From contig JANQRU010000007.1 of NCBI GenBank assembly GCA_028284415.1, forward strand, positions 620,001 through 684,000: a stretch of 64,000 nucleotides of DNA. The letters run 5' to 3'. Below, one piece after another: positions 17,329-26,704 of this stretch (the stretch's first letter is position 1; every line of letters begins with the position of its first letter). This DNA comes from Pyrinomonadaceae bacterium (GTDB lineage Bacteria; Acidobacteriota; Blastocatellia; Pyrinomonadales; Pyrinomonadaceae). A model generated the notes under the pieces. It did not search any database. It was not told the DNA's origin and saw nothing but the letters and a program-made list of their open reading frames with translations. The translations under genes were made by a program, and so were the position numbers.

Positions 17329-20300
17329 CTAGAAATATACTCTTAATCCCAGCTGAATCCTGCGTTGACGGAGAGTTCTGGAAGGAGTTAAAAACCCTTG
17401 TTCAAACTCAGGTGTTCCGGCAGTTGCTAAGTTGATAAAATCCGAACCGAAACTGAAAATAGTTGCGTTAAAGATATTATCAAAAGAAGCCTGCGGTCTG
17501 ATTCTGAAACGATCCGTAAATCTAAATTCACGACTAAAATTCACATCAAAGATAAAAAGTGCGGGTCCTTTACCAGCATTTCTTGGTAAGTTCCCACTTC
17601 GACTTCCGATCGGAGCAAGTGAAAATTGACTGGCAAGATTTGTTAAAGGCGGATCGTTCGGATGTCTGTAAACAATATCGCTCAAATTCCCGTTAAAATT
17701 TGGACGATCTGTTCCGACATCATCTAAATTTCTATCACTACCACCGATCGAAACATTAAATGGTCTGCCTGATTCGATTCTCAAAATCGGTGACATACGC
17801 AGTTTTCCAAACCATTTTGGCAATTCGGTCGTGCTGGAAAAACGGAATCTGTGACGACGATCTATCAAACTTCTTGCAAACTCAGAATCAAAATCCCCCT
17901 GAACCTGTGCTGAACTTGTATCAACAAATCCATCATCTCTTGTTCTTGATAAAACATAAGAAAAACGCATTGAAGAGCGGAATCCATAACCCAAGTCACG
18001 GAAACGTCTGCGAAGTTCGATAGTTAATCCTTCATAGACACTTTGTCCTCTTGAGCCAACTTCTTCGATTTGCTCTATGTCATCATCAATCGGTCTTCCT
18101 AAGGTTGCTTGCAAGACTCTCTGAGCAATTCCAATTGGTTCTAAAGTTGAGGTTGAGCCATTCAAAGTATTTAAGTTAACTACACAAATCGGGGTACTGC
18201 TTCGGCAATCTGCTCCTGTTACTGAATCGGCATCACCGTTTGTATCGGTCGGATCACCTAGAACAAATCTATATATGTCAGTCCCGCTTGATGTTCCGGG
18301 AATCGTTATATCTCCAAGAGACAGTAAATAATCTGTAAAGCTATCAAACCCAGCAGGTAATTGAAATGCATTTATGTTTTGCTCGCGCCATAAACGAACT
18401 GCTTTGTTATAGGTAAAATTAGCTTCAAATGCGAAGCCTTTTCCTAAGTCCCTTTCAAACCCGACATTAAACTGATAGCTTTCAGGAATTTTAATGTTAT
18501 CTTCGAGTCGGCGTGTAAAAACGTCAGTGGAAAATCCACGTTCGATGTCATTGATGCCGGGAATGTTTCGTATTTCATCGAGAGTAAGTGGAGTTGGAAA
18601 ATTTTGAGTAGCAAAAAGCAAAAAGACACATTCATCTCTTGTTGCGGCAAATGCTGCGTCGGTAAAGCATCTTGGCTCATCAGATGTTCCACTCAAACGA
18701 TTACTGTCAAAACGCTCTTGATTTTGGTCAATTACAAAATCATCAACTGTTCTAAGCAAAACGCGGTTGTAGAAAATTCCGCCGCCGATACGAATTACCG
18801 ATTTACCATCTGAACCAGGTGAATAGGCAACAGCTGCACGAGGTCCAAAATTATTTTTATCATCAACTAAGGTTTCCCTTTCGTATCTTAACCCCAAGCT
18901 AATGGTTACATTGGGGCGAAAACGCCAATCACTCTGACCAAAAAATCCATAATAAGTGTTTGTTAAAGACGAAACAGAATTTGCATTTCTGCGATACCTA
19001 ACAACCTGATTTGCAACGAATCCGTTTGCATCTTCAAAGTTGAAAGTTCCTGTTGTATCACGAAGTTCATTGGTGGTTGAATCAATGTGCTGTATATCTG
19101 CACCAAACCTTAAATTAAAATCCCCAATAACAAAATTTGCTGTTTCCTGGATTTGATAACGCTTTTCATTTCTTAGATTTGAAAAATTCCCAGTTGAATT
19201 ACCAATTACAACCGTCCCGTTAATACGGTCGTCGCCAACCGTTGTTTCATCACGAAGTCGAAGAAGTACGACCGGGTCAAGTGGATTGTCAGTTGCAAAA
19301 TCAGGTCTGTAATTAGAAAACTGGAAGCGAATCTGATTTACAAAATTAGAATTGATTACATAGTTATCTGTTATGTAAAAAGAATCGTTGTTGCGAATTC
19401 GCCCTTGTAAAGTTTCTTCCAAAAATCTGGTTGTTTCACGATATTGCCTGAAGCCATCGCTTCTACCCAACTGATAGTTAAAAGTTATGTTGTGAGTATC
19501 AGTGAAATTATGATCAATTCGTTGAGTAAAACGATGTCTTCTAGCGGGAGTATCTGCCTGAATGATGTATGGAGCTATCAAAACGCTGCCAGGATCATTC
19601 AAATCCGGTCTGGACTCACTGGGGTTTGTTGGCTGAGGAAGTGGAAATCTAGGATTTTGATCAATCGGCAAAGCTGTAAAAATCTGTGTGGTCGCATCTC
19701 TGTCACGATATGAATATGACGAAAAGAAATATGTTCGATTCTTAAAATAACCAAAAGGAATCGGTCCGCTTATGTTTCCACCGGGTTCATATTGTGTGTA
19801 AGGCAATCTGGAAAGCCCTCGACGATTATTGTTGTATGTATTCGCATTTAAATTATCGTCTTCAAAAAACAGCGAAAATTGTCCACGAAACCTTCTTGCT
19901 CCAGCTTTGGTTCTGATGTTGATGCGTCCACCCGAAGCACGTCCATACTCAGCCGAAAATTGATTTGTTATAACCTGAACCTCGGCGATAGAATCTATTG
20001 GTGGCTGGAATCTGACATCAGCTTCGCGGTCATCGTTATTATCTAAACCATCAATTGTAATGTTTGTAGAATAAGCCGCTCCGCCTGCCAACGAAATACT
20101 TCCTGCACCTAAAACTTCTGAAGGCTGGTCTCTCTCACTACCGCTTCCGATGCGGTCATCACTTGCAAGATTACGGATGGAAAGAGGCTCTTCAGCAGTT
20201 CCACCTAAAGTGTAAACCAAATCTAAAATATCATTTGAAGTATTAGGAAGCTCCTGTATTTCTCTTCCCGTAACGGTTCCCCCAACAACAGTTCTTGTAA

Positions 20301-20709
20301 CATCAATCACAGGAGCATCCGTATCATCTATTGAAATCGTCTGTTCAGCCCTAACATTTGCCGGCACGAGTGAAAAATCTAATTTTATGCTTTGCCCTGA
20401 GATCGTATCTATATCAGTTTTTTCGCTCGTTCCGAATCCTCCAGCAGAAACTTTCACCGAATATTTGCCGGGACTTAATTCAATAATTCGATACCGCCCG
20501 TCTTCATTCGTTATGACTGTCCTTTTTATTCCGGTATCAACGAGCGTTGCTGTTACAGTAGCTCCAACTACGATTGCATTATTTTGATCCACTACTTTTC
20601 CGCTTATAACAACGTCATCAAGGTCTTGAGCAAAGTTGTAATTAGCTGAAAATAAACACAAAGATAGAGTGATAAATGAAAGCAAAAGCCTTCCAAATAC
20701 TTTTTTCAT
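17329..20709 (-). CDS. TonB-dependent receptor, Oar-like, with carboxypeptidase-regulatory domain
   Basis: A 1126-residue outer-membrane protein. The start is MKKVFGRLL, with AGGAGAAAA just upstream; an alternative 18 bases earlier lacks this. After the signal peptide (to NYNFAQ) comes a carboxypeptidase regulatory-like beta-sandwich (about 35-120: ISGKVVDQNNAIVVGATV, NEDGRYRI, LSPGKYSVKV), then a plug domain (LVYTLGGTAEEP, SIAEVQVITNQFSAEYGR) and a long barrel ending in IQLGLRVYF with a terminal Phe. This domain order is typical of the expanded Oar-like receptors of Acidobacteriota, thought to import large or complex nutrients; some are adhesion-related. No substrate-specific partner (SusD, peptidase) is adjacent. 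It has its own terminator. Confidence 0.93.
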   Translation of the reverse strand: MKKVFGRLLLSFITLSLCLFSANYNFAQDLDDVVISGKVVDQNNAIVVGATVTATLVDTGIKRTVITNEDGRYRIIELSPGKYSVKVSAGGFGTSEKTDIDTISGQSIKLDFSLVPANVRAEQTISIDDTDAPVIDVTRTVVGGTVTGREIQELPNTSNDILDLVYTLGGTAEEPLSIRNLASDDRIGSGSERDQPSEVLGAGSISLAGGAAYSTNITIDGLDNNDDREADVRFQPPIDSIAEVQVITNQFSAEYGRASGGRINIRTKAGARRFRGQFSLFFEDDNLNANTYNNNRRGLSRLPYTQYEPGGNISGPIPFGYFKNRTYFFSSYSYRDRDATTQIFTALPIDQNPRFPLPQPTNPSESRPDLNDPGSVLIAPYIIQADTPARRHRFTQRIDHNFTDTHNITFNYQLGRSDGFRQYRETTRFLEETLQGRIRNNDSFYITDNYVINSNFVNQIRFQFSNYRPDFATDNPLDPVVLLRLRDETTVGDDRINGTVVIGNSTGNFSNLRNEKRYQIQETANFVIGDFNLRFGADIQHIDSTTNELRDTTGTFNFEDANGFVANQVVRYRRNANSVSSLTNTYYGFFGQSDWRFRPNVTISLGLRYERETLVDDKNNFGPRAAVAYSPGSDGKSVIRIGGGIFYNRVLLRTVDDFVIDQNQERFDSNRLSGTSDEPRCFTDAAFAATRDECVFLLFATQNFPTPLTLDEIRNIPGINDIERGFSTDVFTRRLEDNIKIPESYQFNVGFERDLGKGFAFEANFTYNKAVRLWREQNINAFQLPAGFDSFTDYLLSLGDITIPGTSSGTDIYRFVLGDPTDTNGDADSVTGADCRSSTPICVVNLNTLNGSTSTLEPIGIAQRVLQATLGRPIDDDIEQIEEVGSRGQSVYEGLTIELRRRFRDLGYGFRSSMRFSYVLSRTRDDGFVDTSSAQVQGDFDSEFARSLIDRRHRFRFSSTTELPKWFGKLRMSPILRIESGRPFNVSIGGSDRNLDDVGTDRPNFNGNLSDIVYRHPNDPPLTNLASQFSLAPIGSRSGNLPRNAGKGPALFIFDVNFSREFRFTDRFRIRPQASFDNIFNATIFSFGSDFINLATAGTPEFEQGFLTPSRTLRQRRIQLGLRVYF

Positions 20710-20815
20710 CAATTTTCTCCTAAACAAACTGTTGGGGACTTATAACTGAATAAAAAGTATTTTGGCTTAATTTTTTTTGGAATGCAAAAGTGTTTAGATA
20801 AACTTAACAGAAAAT

Positions 20816-21232
20816 TTACTCGTCATCGTCTAACTCAATAACATCCTGTCTGTTCACGCGGGAAATTGGAATCAAGGCTTCTGAATCTGAAAAATTATTT
20901 ACTTGGCTGGAAATTTCATCTGCGTGGTTTCTCAGATATTCAAAAAAGCGTTCAAATTCAAGCTGCATAGCTTCCATTTTGGCACGCATATTTAAAATTA
21001 TTTCAACGCCCGCAAGATTTACACCGAGTTCTCTTGTTAAGGATAAAATAACTTCAAGGCGTTCGAGATCTTTGTCAGTAAAAAGTCGCGTATTTCCCTT
21101 TGAGCGTGATGGCTCAATCAAACCTTCTCGTTCGTACAAACGCAAAGTTTGAGGGTGTACGTCGTAAAGTCTTGATACCACGCTAATCGTGTATGTTTTA
21201 ACTTTCTTTTTACTCATCTCTTCATTTATCAT
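20816..21232 (-). CDS. hspR: MerR-family heat-shock repressor HspR
   Basis: A 138-residue MerR-type regulator. The winged helix-turn-helix is YTISVVSRLYDVHPQTLRLY followed by EREGLIEPSR and the wing NTRLFTDKDLERL, close to the HspR/GlnR branch that reads HPQTLR. A helical coiled-coil region follows, and the tail is acidic (VIELDDDE). HspR binds the HAIR operator and represses dnaK operons, with DnaK as co-repressor in Streptomyces. It lies 65 bases after dnaJ in the same direction, the classical dnaK-dnaJ-hspR order but without grpE. The start could instead be the Met at 21217 (MSKKKVKTY); neither start has a clear ribosome site. Confidence 0.9.
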   Translation of the reverse strand: MINEEMSKKKVKTYTISVVSRLYDVHPQTLRLYEREGLIEPSRSKGNTRLFTDKDLERLEVILSLTRELGVNLAGVEIILNMRAKMEAMQLEFERFFEYLRNHADEISSQVNNFSDSEALIPISRVNRQDVIELDDDE

Positions 21233-21297
21233 TCAGCATCTGTCATCTAAGAGTTTTTTCATAAATCAGATAAATGACAAATGATAAATGTTCAATG

Positions 21298-22482
21298 CTA
21301 TTCTAACCCCATAACCTTTCGAGGATTTTCACTATTTATTTTATCGAATTGCCTTAACAACTCTTTCGTCTCTTCGCTGATAACTTTTGGTAAAGTTATT
21401 TTAACCTCAACAAATTGATCTCCACGAACATTTTTGTTTCTTAAACTGGGCACACCTTTTTCACGAAGTCTAATTTTTTGTCCCGATTGAGTTCCAGGCG
21501 GAATTTTCAATCTGGTTTTGCCATCAACAGTCGGAACTTCGATTTTTGCTCCGAGAGCCGCTTCGGAAATCGTAATTGGAACAGTCACATATATATTATT
21601 TCCTTTACGTTTGAAATATTTATGTTTTCCAACATTCGTAACAATATACAAATCCCCCGGTGGTGCTCCTAAACGCCCACCATGTCCCTTTTTCGGAATT
21701 CGGACACGTGATCCAGTGTCAACTCCGGCAGGAATACGAACTTTAACTTGTTCTTTTTTTGGCGTTACGCCTTTTCCTTTACAAAGCGAACAAGGCTGTC
21801 TTCGGCGACCTGTGCCTTCACAATCCTGACAAGGTTGTGAAAATTGTAAGCGTCCGCCTGTTTTTTGAACTTGTCCTGAACCATTACAAGTTGTACAAAC
21901 AACCAACGGTCCCCCCATGTCGCCTGCACCTTGGCAACGCGAACATTGTTCAGAACGATTAACGGTCAGATTCGTCGTTAATCCTGTGACTGACTCTTCA
22001 AAACTCAGAGCAAGCGGAATTTCAATGTCTCTTCCTTTTTTCGGGAGAGGTTTAGCAGGTTCTGCCTGAGTTTTAGTACCAGTGCTTCCGCCGCCGCTAC
22101 CAAAAAGATCAGAGAAAATATCCCTAAATGATGATCCACCTGATGAACTTGTTGAACTCTCGCTAGTTGTTCCTGTGTCCCAGGAAAAACCTGAAAAATC
22201 AAATCCTCCGGTTCCTGCTCCGGCACCTGCTCCAAATGGCGAATTTATGTCTAAGTTATCGTCATAATAACCAAACTTATCAAAAACCTTACGCTTCTTC
22301 TCATCAGAGAGAACATCATAAGCTTCTTGAATTTCTTTAAATTTTTCTTCGGCGGCTTTGTCACCCGGATTTACATCAGGATGATACTTACGAGCCAAAC
22401 GACGATAGGCTTTCTTGATTTCCTTTGCGTCCGAACTCTTTTTTACGCCGAGTAATTTGTAATAATCTTTCTTTTTCGCCAT
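21298..22482 (-). CDS. dnaJ: Chaperone protein DnaJ
   Basis: A 394-residue Hsp40 that stimulates DnaK ATPase and delivers unfolded clients. The J domain (1-70) contains HPD at 34-36. A long Gly/Phe/Ser-rich region (about 75-140) follows. The zinc-binding domain has four CxxCxGxG repeats ([32 protein letters not shown]), then the C-terminal substrate-binding and dimerisation domains. The ribosome site is weak. Located 127 bases downstream of dnaK, separated by a hairpin, and followed by hspR. Confidence 0.97.
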   Translation of the reverse strand: MAKKKDYYKLLGVKKSSDAKEIKKAYRRLARKYHPDVNPGDKAAEEKFKEIQEAYDVLSDEKKRKVFDKFGYYDDNLDINSPFGAGAGAGTGGFDFSGFSWDTGTTSESSTSSSGGSSFRDIFSDLFGSGGGSTGTKTQAEPAKPLPKKGRDIEIPLALSFEESVTGLTTNLTVNRSEQCSRCQGAGDMGGPLVVCTTCNGSGQVQKTGGRLQFSQPCQDCEGTGRRRQPCSLCKGKGVTPKKEQVKVRIPAGVDTGSRVRIPKKGHGGRLGAPPGDLYIVTNVGKHKYFKRKGNNIYVTVPITISEAALGAKIEVPTVDGKTRLKIPPGTQSGQKIRLREKGVPSLRNKNVRGDQFVEVKITLPKVISEETKELLRQFDKINSENPRKVMGLE

Positions 22483-22545
22483 TTTTTAGCTTTAAGCTGA
22501 TAATCGTAAACTGCTAATTTTATAATTTACCTTTCTTGCATATTT

Positions 22546-22585
22546 TTTGAGGGCAATAAAAATTGCTAACTTTATTGCCCTCAAA
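22546..22585 (-). terminator. Long hairpin between dnaK and dnaJ
   Basis: Perfect 15-base stem (TTTGAGGGCAATAAA / TTTATTGCCCTCAAA) with a 10-base loop, beginning 24 bases after the dnaK stop. On the dnaK strand it is followed by A residues rather than a U tract, so it is not a classic terminator. It may attenuate read-through or protect the dnaK message end, making DnaK more abundant than DnaJ and HspR. Confidence 0.6.
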
Positions 22586-22609
22586 GTTGTCAAAATTCAA
22601 AGACTTCTT

Positions 22610-24568
22610 CTAGTCTTTGTTTTCTTCATCAGTTGACTCTTCTTCAACATCAACATATTCGGCATCAATTACATCATCATCCGAACCTGCTGTTGTTGTG
22701 TCGTCGCCGTCTCCACCTGCAGTTGCGGAAGAAGCTTGTTCTTCTGTCTCACCTGCATCTGCGGTTTGAGATTGTTGCTGATAAAGAACTTCTGCTAGTT
22801 TGTGCGAAGCTGTTTGCAAACTCTCAAAAGAGTTGTTCATTGCATCAACATCACCATCTTTTAGAGCTGATTTAGCATCTGAGATAGCTGCTTCAATTTC
22901 GCTCGCGTCGGAATCGCTAAGTTTGTCCTTGCTTTCGCTGAATGATTTTTCAACGTTATATACAAGCCCATCTAAGCGGTTGCGGGCTTCGATCTCGGAT
23001 TTTTTCGCTTCGTCATCGGCAGAATGCGACTCGGCATCTTTCATCATCTTGTCGATTTCATCTTTTGACAAGCCCGAAGAAGCTGTAATCGTGATCTTCT
23101 GCTCGCGTCCAGTTCCAACATCTTTTGCCGAAACATTGACGATTCCGTTCGCGTCTATATCGAAGGTAACTTCGACTTGCGGAACACCACGTGGTGCGGG
23201 CGGAATACCGACAAGATGGAATTTACCGAGCGTTTTGTTATCACCCGCCATCGGTCTTTCACCTTGCAGAACATGAACTTCTACAGAAGTTTGGTTGTCT
23301 GCCGCAGTCGAAAAGATTTCCGATTTGCGTGTCGGTATGGTTGTATTTCGCGGAATCATTTCCGTGAAAACTCCGCCCAAAGTTTCGATACCGAGTGTCA
23401 AAGGTGTTACGTCGAGCAAGAGTATGTCTTTTTTCTCGCCTGAGAGAACACCAGCTTGAACTGCGGCACCAACACCGACAACCTCATCAGGGTTAACAGA
23501 CTTATTCGGTTCTTTACCAAAAAATTCCTTAACCATTTCTTGAACTTTCGGAATACGTGTCGAACCGCCGACAAGAACCAATTCATCAATATCCGATGGT
23601 TTCAAACCTGCGTCTTCAATAGCCTTTTCAACTGGCGGCATCAAACGCTTCAAAATCGGATCAGCTAACGCTTCGAATTTTGAGCGTGTGAGCTTCATCA
23701 CCAAGTGTTTTGGACCTGTTTGGTCAGCGGTAATAAACGGTAAGTTGATTTCCGTTTCCATCGCCGAAGACAATTCGATTTTCGCTTTCTCAGCCGCTTC
23801 TTTTAAACGCTGGAGAGCCATCTTGTCTTGTGTCAGATCAATACCTTGGTCTTTCTTGAATTCTTCAATAATCCAATCAATCAAAACATCATCAACGTCA
23901 TCACCACCTAAGTGTGTGTCACCATTAGTTGATTTAACTTCAACAACACCTTCACCAACTTCGAGAACCGAAATATCAAATGTTCCACCACCGAAGTCAA
24001 ATACAGCGATTGTTTCGTCTGATTTTTTGTCCAAACCGTAGGCAAGTGCTGCTGCTGTGGGTTCGTTAACGATTCGCATTACTTCCAAGCCTGCAATTTT
24101 ACCTGCATCTTTGGTTGCTTGACGTTGAGCATCGTTAAAATAAGCCGGAACTGTAATTACAGCCTTATCAACACCTTGCCCCAGATAATCTTCCGCCGCT
24201 TGCTTTAATTTTTGCAGAACCATTGCTGCAATTTCGGGCGGAGAATATTCTTTATCATCAACTTTTACACGAACATCGCCGTTTGAAGCTTTCACAACAT
24301 TGTATGGAACTTGTGAAATCTCTTCTTTAACTTCATCGAACTTTCGTCCCATAAAACGCTTAATCGAATAAAGCGTATTCTCAGGGTTTGTAACCGCTTG
24401 ACGTTTGGCAACCTGCCCGACAAGTCTGTCACCATCTTTTGTAAACGCTACAACCGAAGGAGTAGTACGTCCACCCTCTGAGTTTGTGATAACTTCAGGT
24501 TCGCCACCTTCCATTACCGCTACAACCGAGTTAGTTGTACCTAAATCAATACCTATAATTTTACTCAT
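22610..24568 (-). CDS. dnaK: Molecular chaperone DnaK (Hsp70)
   Basis: A 652-residue Hsp70. The nucleotide-binding domain starts [14 protein letters not shown] and includes the phosphate loop [18 protein letters not shown] and [13 protein letters not shown]. The substrate-binding domain begins near [14 protein letters not shown], followed by a helical lid and an acidic tail ([10 protein letters not shown]). All hallmark segments are intact and the length is normal. A GGAG ribosome site precedes the ATG. It is the first gene of the dnaK-dnaJ-hspR unit and is expressed from the sigma-70-like promoter upstream, under likely HspR control. Confidence 0.98.
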   Translation of the reverse strand: MSKIIGIDLGTTNSVVAVMEGGEPEVITNSEGGRTTPSVVAFTKDGDRLVGQVAKRQAVTNPENTLYSIKRFMGRKFDEVKEEISQVPYNVVKASNGDVRVKVDDKEYSPPEIAAMVLQKLKQAAEDYLGQGVDKAVITVPAYFNDAQRQATKDAGKIAGLEVMRIVNEPTAAALAYGLDKKSDETIAVFDFGGGTFDISVLEVGEGVVEVKSTNGDTHLGGDDVDDVLIDWIIEEFKKDQGIDLTQDKMALQRLKEAAEKAKIELSSAMETEINLPFITADQTGPKHLVMKLTRSKFEALADPILKRLMPPVEKAIEDAGLKPSDIDELVLVGGSTRIPKVQEMVKEFFGKEPNKSVNPDEVVGVGAAVQAGVLSGEKKDILLLDVTPLTLGIETLGGVFTEMIPRNTTIPTRKSEIFSTAADNQTSVEVHVLQGERPMAGDNKTLGKFHLVGIPPAPRGVPQVEVTFDIDANGIVNVSAKDVGTGREQKITITASSGLSKDEIDKMMKDAESHSADDEAKKSEIEARNRLDGLVYNVEKSFSESKDKLSDSDASEIEAAISDAKSALKDGDVDAMNNSFESLQTASHKLAEVLYQQQSQTADAGETEEQASSATAGGDGDDTTTAGSDDDVIDAEYVDVEEESTDEENKD

Positions 24569-24652
24569 TTAATAATCTCCACTATCTAAAAAATCTCTTG
24601 TTTCAACCTAATATAAATTTAAACATTTTTGGTCTTACTTGAGCCTTTTGCG

Positions 24653-24681
24653 ATTATAAGACCTGAGTGCATCATTGTCAA
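24653..24681 (-). promoter_or_regulatory. Sigma-70 promoter of dnaK
   Basis: On the minus strand, a consensus -35 TTGACA (24676-24681) and a consensus -10 TATAAT (24653-24658) are separated by exactly 17 bases. Predicted transcription start near 24646, giving a leader of about 78 bases before dnaK. It is a full consensus match in both boxes, the best in the window. Confidence 0.85.
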
Positions 24682-24682
24682 G
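24662..24682 (-). promoter_or_regulatory. HAIR-like operator for HspR overlapping the dnaK promoter
   Basis: The minus strand reads CTTGACA, a 7-base spacer, then ACTCAGG. The HAIR consensus is CTTGAGT-N7-ACTCAAG, so 11 of 14 half-site bases match with the correct spacing. It covers the -35 box and most of the spacer, the right place for repression. The hspR gene is two genes downstream. Confidence 0.65.
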
Positions 24683-24810
24683 TTTATATGAGCACAACAC
24701 TAGCAACCTTATTTTAGGTTATTTGGTTGAATATCTTCTGTTGAAATAAGCCTTATCAAAACTTCTTTTTCCTTTGGAAAATGCATAAAAAAATGCGAAA
24801 ATTGCGACTT

Positions 24811-25323
24811 ATGAAAAAAGTAGCTCTATTTACATTACTTAGCTTGATTTTTTCTACATCCTTATTCGCACAAAAGGTCACAATTAATCGAACTTTTTCG
24901 AAGTACAGGGTTAAGGTAACAAAATTAAAGCCTAGACGGGTAAACTTAAGAAGTCATAAACAAGCAAGAACCTTTCGAACCCGCTTGAGAAATGCTAACA
25001 AAGCAGGTGTAAATTTCGCCGGGAAATATGCTTTGGCAACTTGGGGATGCGGTACGGGTTGTTTATATGGAGCAATAATCAACACACGCACAGGTCAAGT
25101 CTTTTTCCCCAAAGAATTAAGAGGAATGGGCGTAGGGTTTGGTGAACTTTCTGATACAGACCTTCTGCAGTATAGAAAAAATTCACGCTTGCTGATTTTG
25201 AGCGGATACGAAGGCGGAACATCTGCAAGCAAGATCCCTAAATATGGAGTTTCATACCTTGTTTGGCAGGGAACAAAATTTAGACGTGTAAAATTTGTTA
25301 AGAAAAACGAAAACCCTCAATGA
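24811..25323 (+). CDS. Small secreted protein with WGCGTGC motif
   Basis: A 170-residue exported protein, starting at MKKVALFTLLSL with a signal peptide ending at SLFAQ; an in-frame ATG at 24781 would lengthen the positively charged n-region. The mature part has a conserved-looking core, NFAGKYALATWGCGTGCLYG followed by IINTRTGQVFFP, and later LLILSGYEGG. I recall similar short secreted proteins of unknown function with NFAG-x-Y and WGCGTGC-like segments; the two cysteines could form a disulphide. The stop overlaps the meaB start (ATGA), so the two are translationally coupled, though no functional link is obvious. Confidence 0.75.
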   Translation: MKKVALFTLLSLIFSTSLFAQKVTINRTFSKYRVKVTKLKPRRVNLRSHKQARTFRTRLRNANKAGVNFAGKYALATWGCGTGCLYGAIINTRTGQVFFPKELRGMGVGFGELSDTDLLQYRKNSRLLILSGYEGGTSASKIPKYGVSYLVWQGTKFRRVKFVKKNENPQ

Positions 25324-26255
25324 ACTTAGAAGAATTAAAGGAAAAACTATTTCAAGGAAATCCGCGAGCAATTGCACGTGCTATTTCTAAAGCTGAAGAT
25401 GGAGCAAGCGATGCATCCGAATTGATGAAGGCTGTTTTTCCGAAAACAGGCAATGCAACAATTATCGGAATAACGGGCTCTCCAGGAGCAGGAAAATCTT
25501 CATTGGTTGATAAATTAGCTTTATTTTACCGTGAAAAAGACGAAAAGGTTGGCATTGTTGCAGTTGATCCTTCAAGCCCATTTTCCGGCGGAGCGATACT
25601 AGGTGACCGCATACGTATGCAAACCTTGGGATTAGACCCAAAAGTTTTTATACGTTCAATGGCAACACGCGGAAAACTGGGCGGACTGGCACGTGCAACC
25701 GTTGACGCTGTTGCGATCTTGGATGCGGCAGGTTTTGACAAAGTAATTGTCGAAACTGTCGGAGTTGGACAAGACGAGGTTGAAATTGTTAAAACAGCGG
25801 ATGTTTCAGTCGTTGTTTTAGTTCCAGGAATGGGTGATGATATTCAAGCAATAAAAGCCGGAATTATGGAAATCGGTGATGTTTTCGTTATTAACAAATC
25901 CGACCGTGAAGGCGTTATCCGAACAGAAAAAGAACTCGAAGCACTTCTCTCTTTAGCACACCGTCACGATTTTTGGGATCCCCCAATCGTTAAAACAATA
26001 GCTACTGAAAATAAAGGCATCGAAGAATTATCAGAAGCCATCCAAAGCTACAAAGAATTTCAGGAAAAAGGCGAAAAAAGCCTCGAACGAAGAAAAGCAA
26101 TTGCTAAATGGCGACTCGTTGAACTTTTACAAGAGAAATTACTTGCTGATGTACTAAATAAAAACGGGACGAGCGAAAAGCTCGAAGATTTTGCATTAGA
26201 AATCGCTGAAAAGAAAAGAGACCCATATTCAGCCGTTGAAGAGTTATTAAAATAA
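25320..26255 (+). CDS. meaB: Methylmalonyl-CoA mutase-associated GTPase MeaB
   Basis: A 311-residue G3E GTPase that gates cofactor loading and protects methylmalonyl-CoA mutase from inactivation. Walker A is GSPGAGKSS (53-61), Walker B/switch regions include VETVGVGQDEVEIV, and NKSD is the guanine-specificity motif. A C-terminal helical arm (after about 240) serves dimerisation in the family. Start overlaps the previous stop by 4 bases. The epimerase gene follows 3 bases later, a strong functional pairing for the methylmalonyl-CoA pathway. The mutase catalytic subunit is about 19 kb away. Confidence 0.95.
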   Translation: MNLEELKEKLFQGNPRAIARAISKAEDGASDASELMKAVFPKTGNATIIGITGSPGAGKSSLVDKLALFYREKDEKVGIVAVDPSSPFSGGAILGDRIRMQTLGLDPKVFIRSMATRGKLGGLARATVDAVAILDAAGFDKVIVETVGVGQDEVEIVKTADVSVVVLVPGMGDDIQAIKAGIMEIGDVFVINKSDREGVIRTEKELEALLSLAHRHDFWDPPIVKTIATENKGIEELSEAIQSYKEFQEKGEKSLERRKAIAKWRLVELLQEKLLADVLNKNGTSEKLEDFALEIAEKKRDPYSAVEELLK

Positions 26256-26258
26256 ACA

Positions 26259-26654
26259 ATGAAAATTAATCATTTAGGAATAGCAACAAAAGAAATAAAT
26301 GAAGCCCTAAAATTTTGGGAAGACGCTTTGGGGTTAGAAAATGTTCATACCGAGGAGGTCGAAGATCAAAAGGTGCGTGTTGCGATGTTGCCGATTGGCG
26401 AAACCAACATTGAACTTTTAGAACCAACCTCTGAAGATTCGCCGATTTCTAAGTTTTTGGAAAAACGTGGTGGTGGGATTCATCATATTGCCGTTGAGGT
26501 TGAAGATATTGAAAAATCTTTGGAAAAATTAAAATCCGAAGGAATGAGGCTCATTGATGAAAAGCCCAGAATTGGTACGGAAGGTTGCTTAATTGCCTTC
26601 GTTCATCCAAAATCTACCAATGGAGTTTTGTTGGAATTAGTTCAACATAAATAA
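26259..26654 (+). CDS. mce: Methylmalonyl-CoA epimerase
   Basis: A 131-residue VOC-fold metalloenzyme that interconverts (2S)- and (2R)-methylmalonyl-CoA, so that the mutase can use propionyl-CoA-derived substrate. Likely metal ligands are His5 (KINHLGIAT), Glu52 in IELLEP, His75 or His76 in [11 protein letters not shown], and Glu126 in GVLLELVQH. Length and both beta-alpha-beta-beta-beta modules are standard. It sits 3 bases after meaB in the same operon. Confidence 0.95.
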   Translation: MKINHLGIATKEINEALKFWEDALGLENVHTEEVEDQKVRVAMLPIGETNIELLEPTSEDSPISKFLEKRGGGIHHIAVEVEDIEKSLEKLKSEGMRLIDEKPRIGTEGCLIAFVHPKSTNGVLLELVQHK

Positions 26655-26704
26655 GTTTAGCAATAATTTGAAATATTTATTTAAGAAGATAAGGAGTTAT
26701 TACC

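Noticed and set aside
22800-23276. 158-codon plus-strand frame opposite dnaK
   Set aside because: Antisense shadow of a conserved gene with strong sense-strand evidence.
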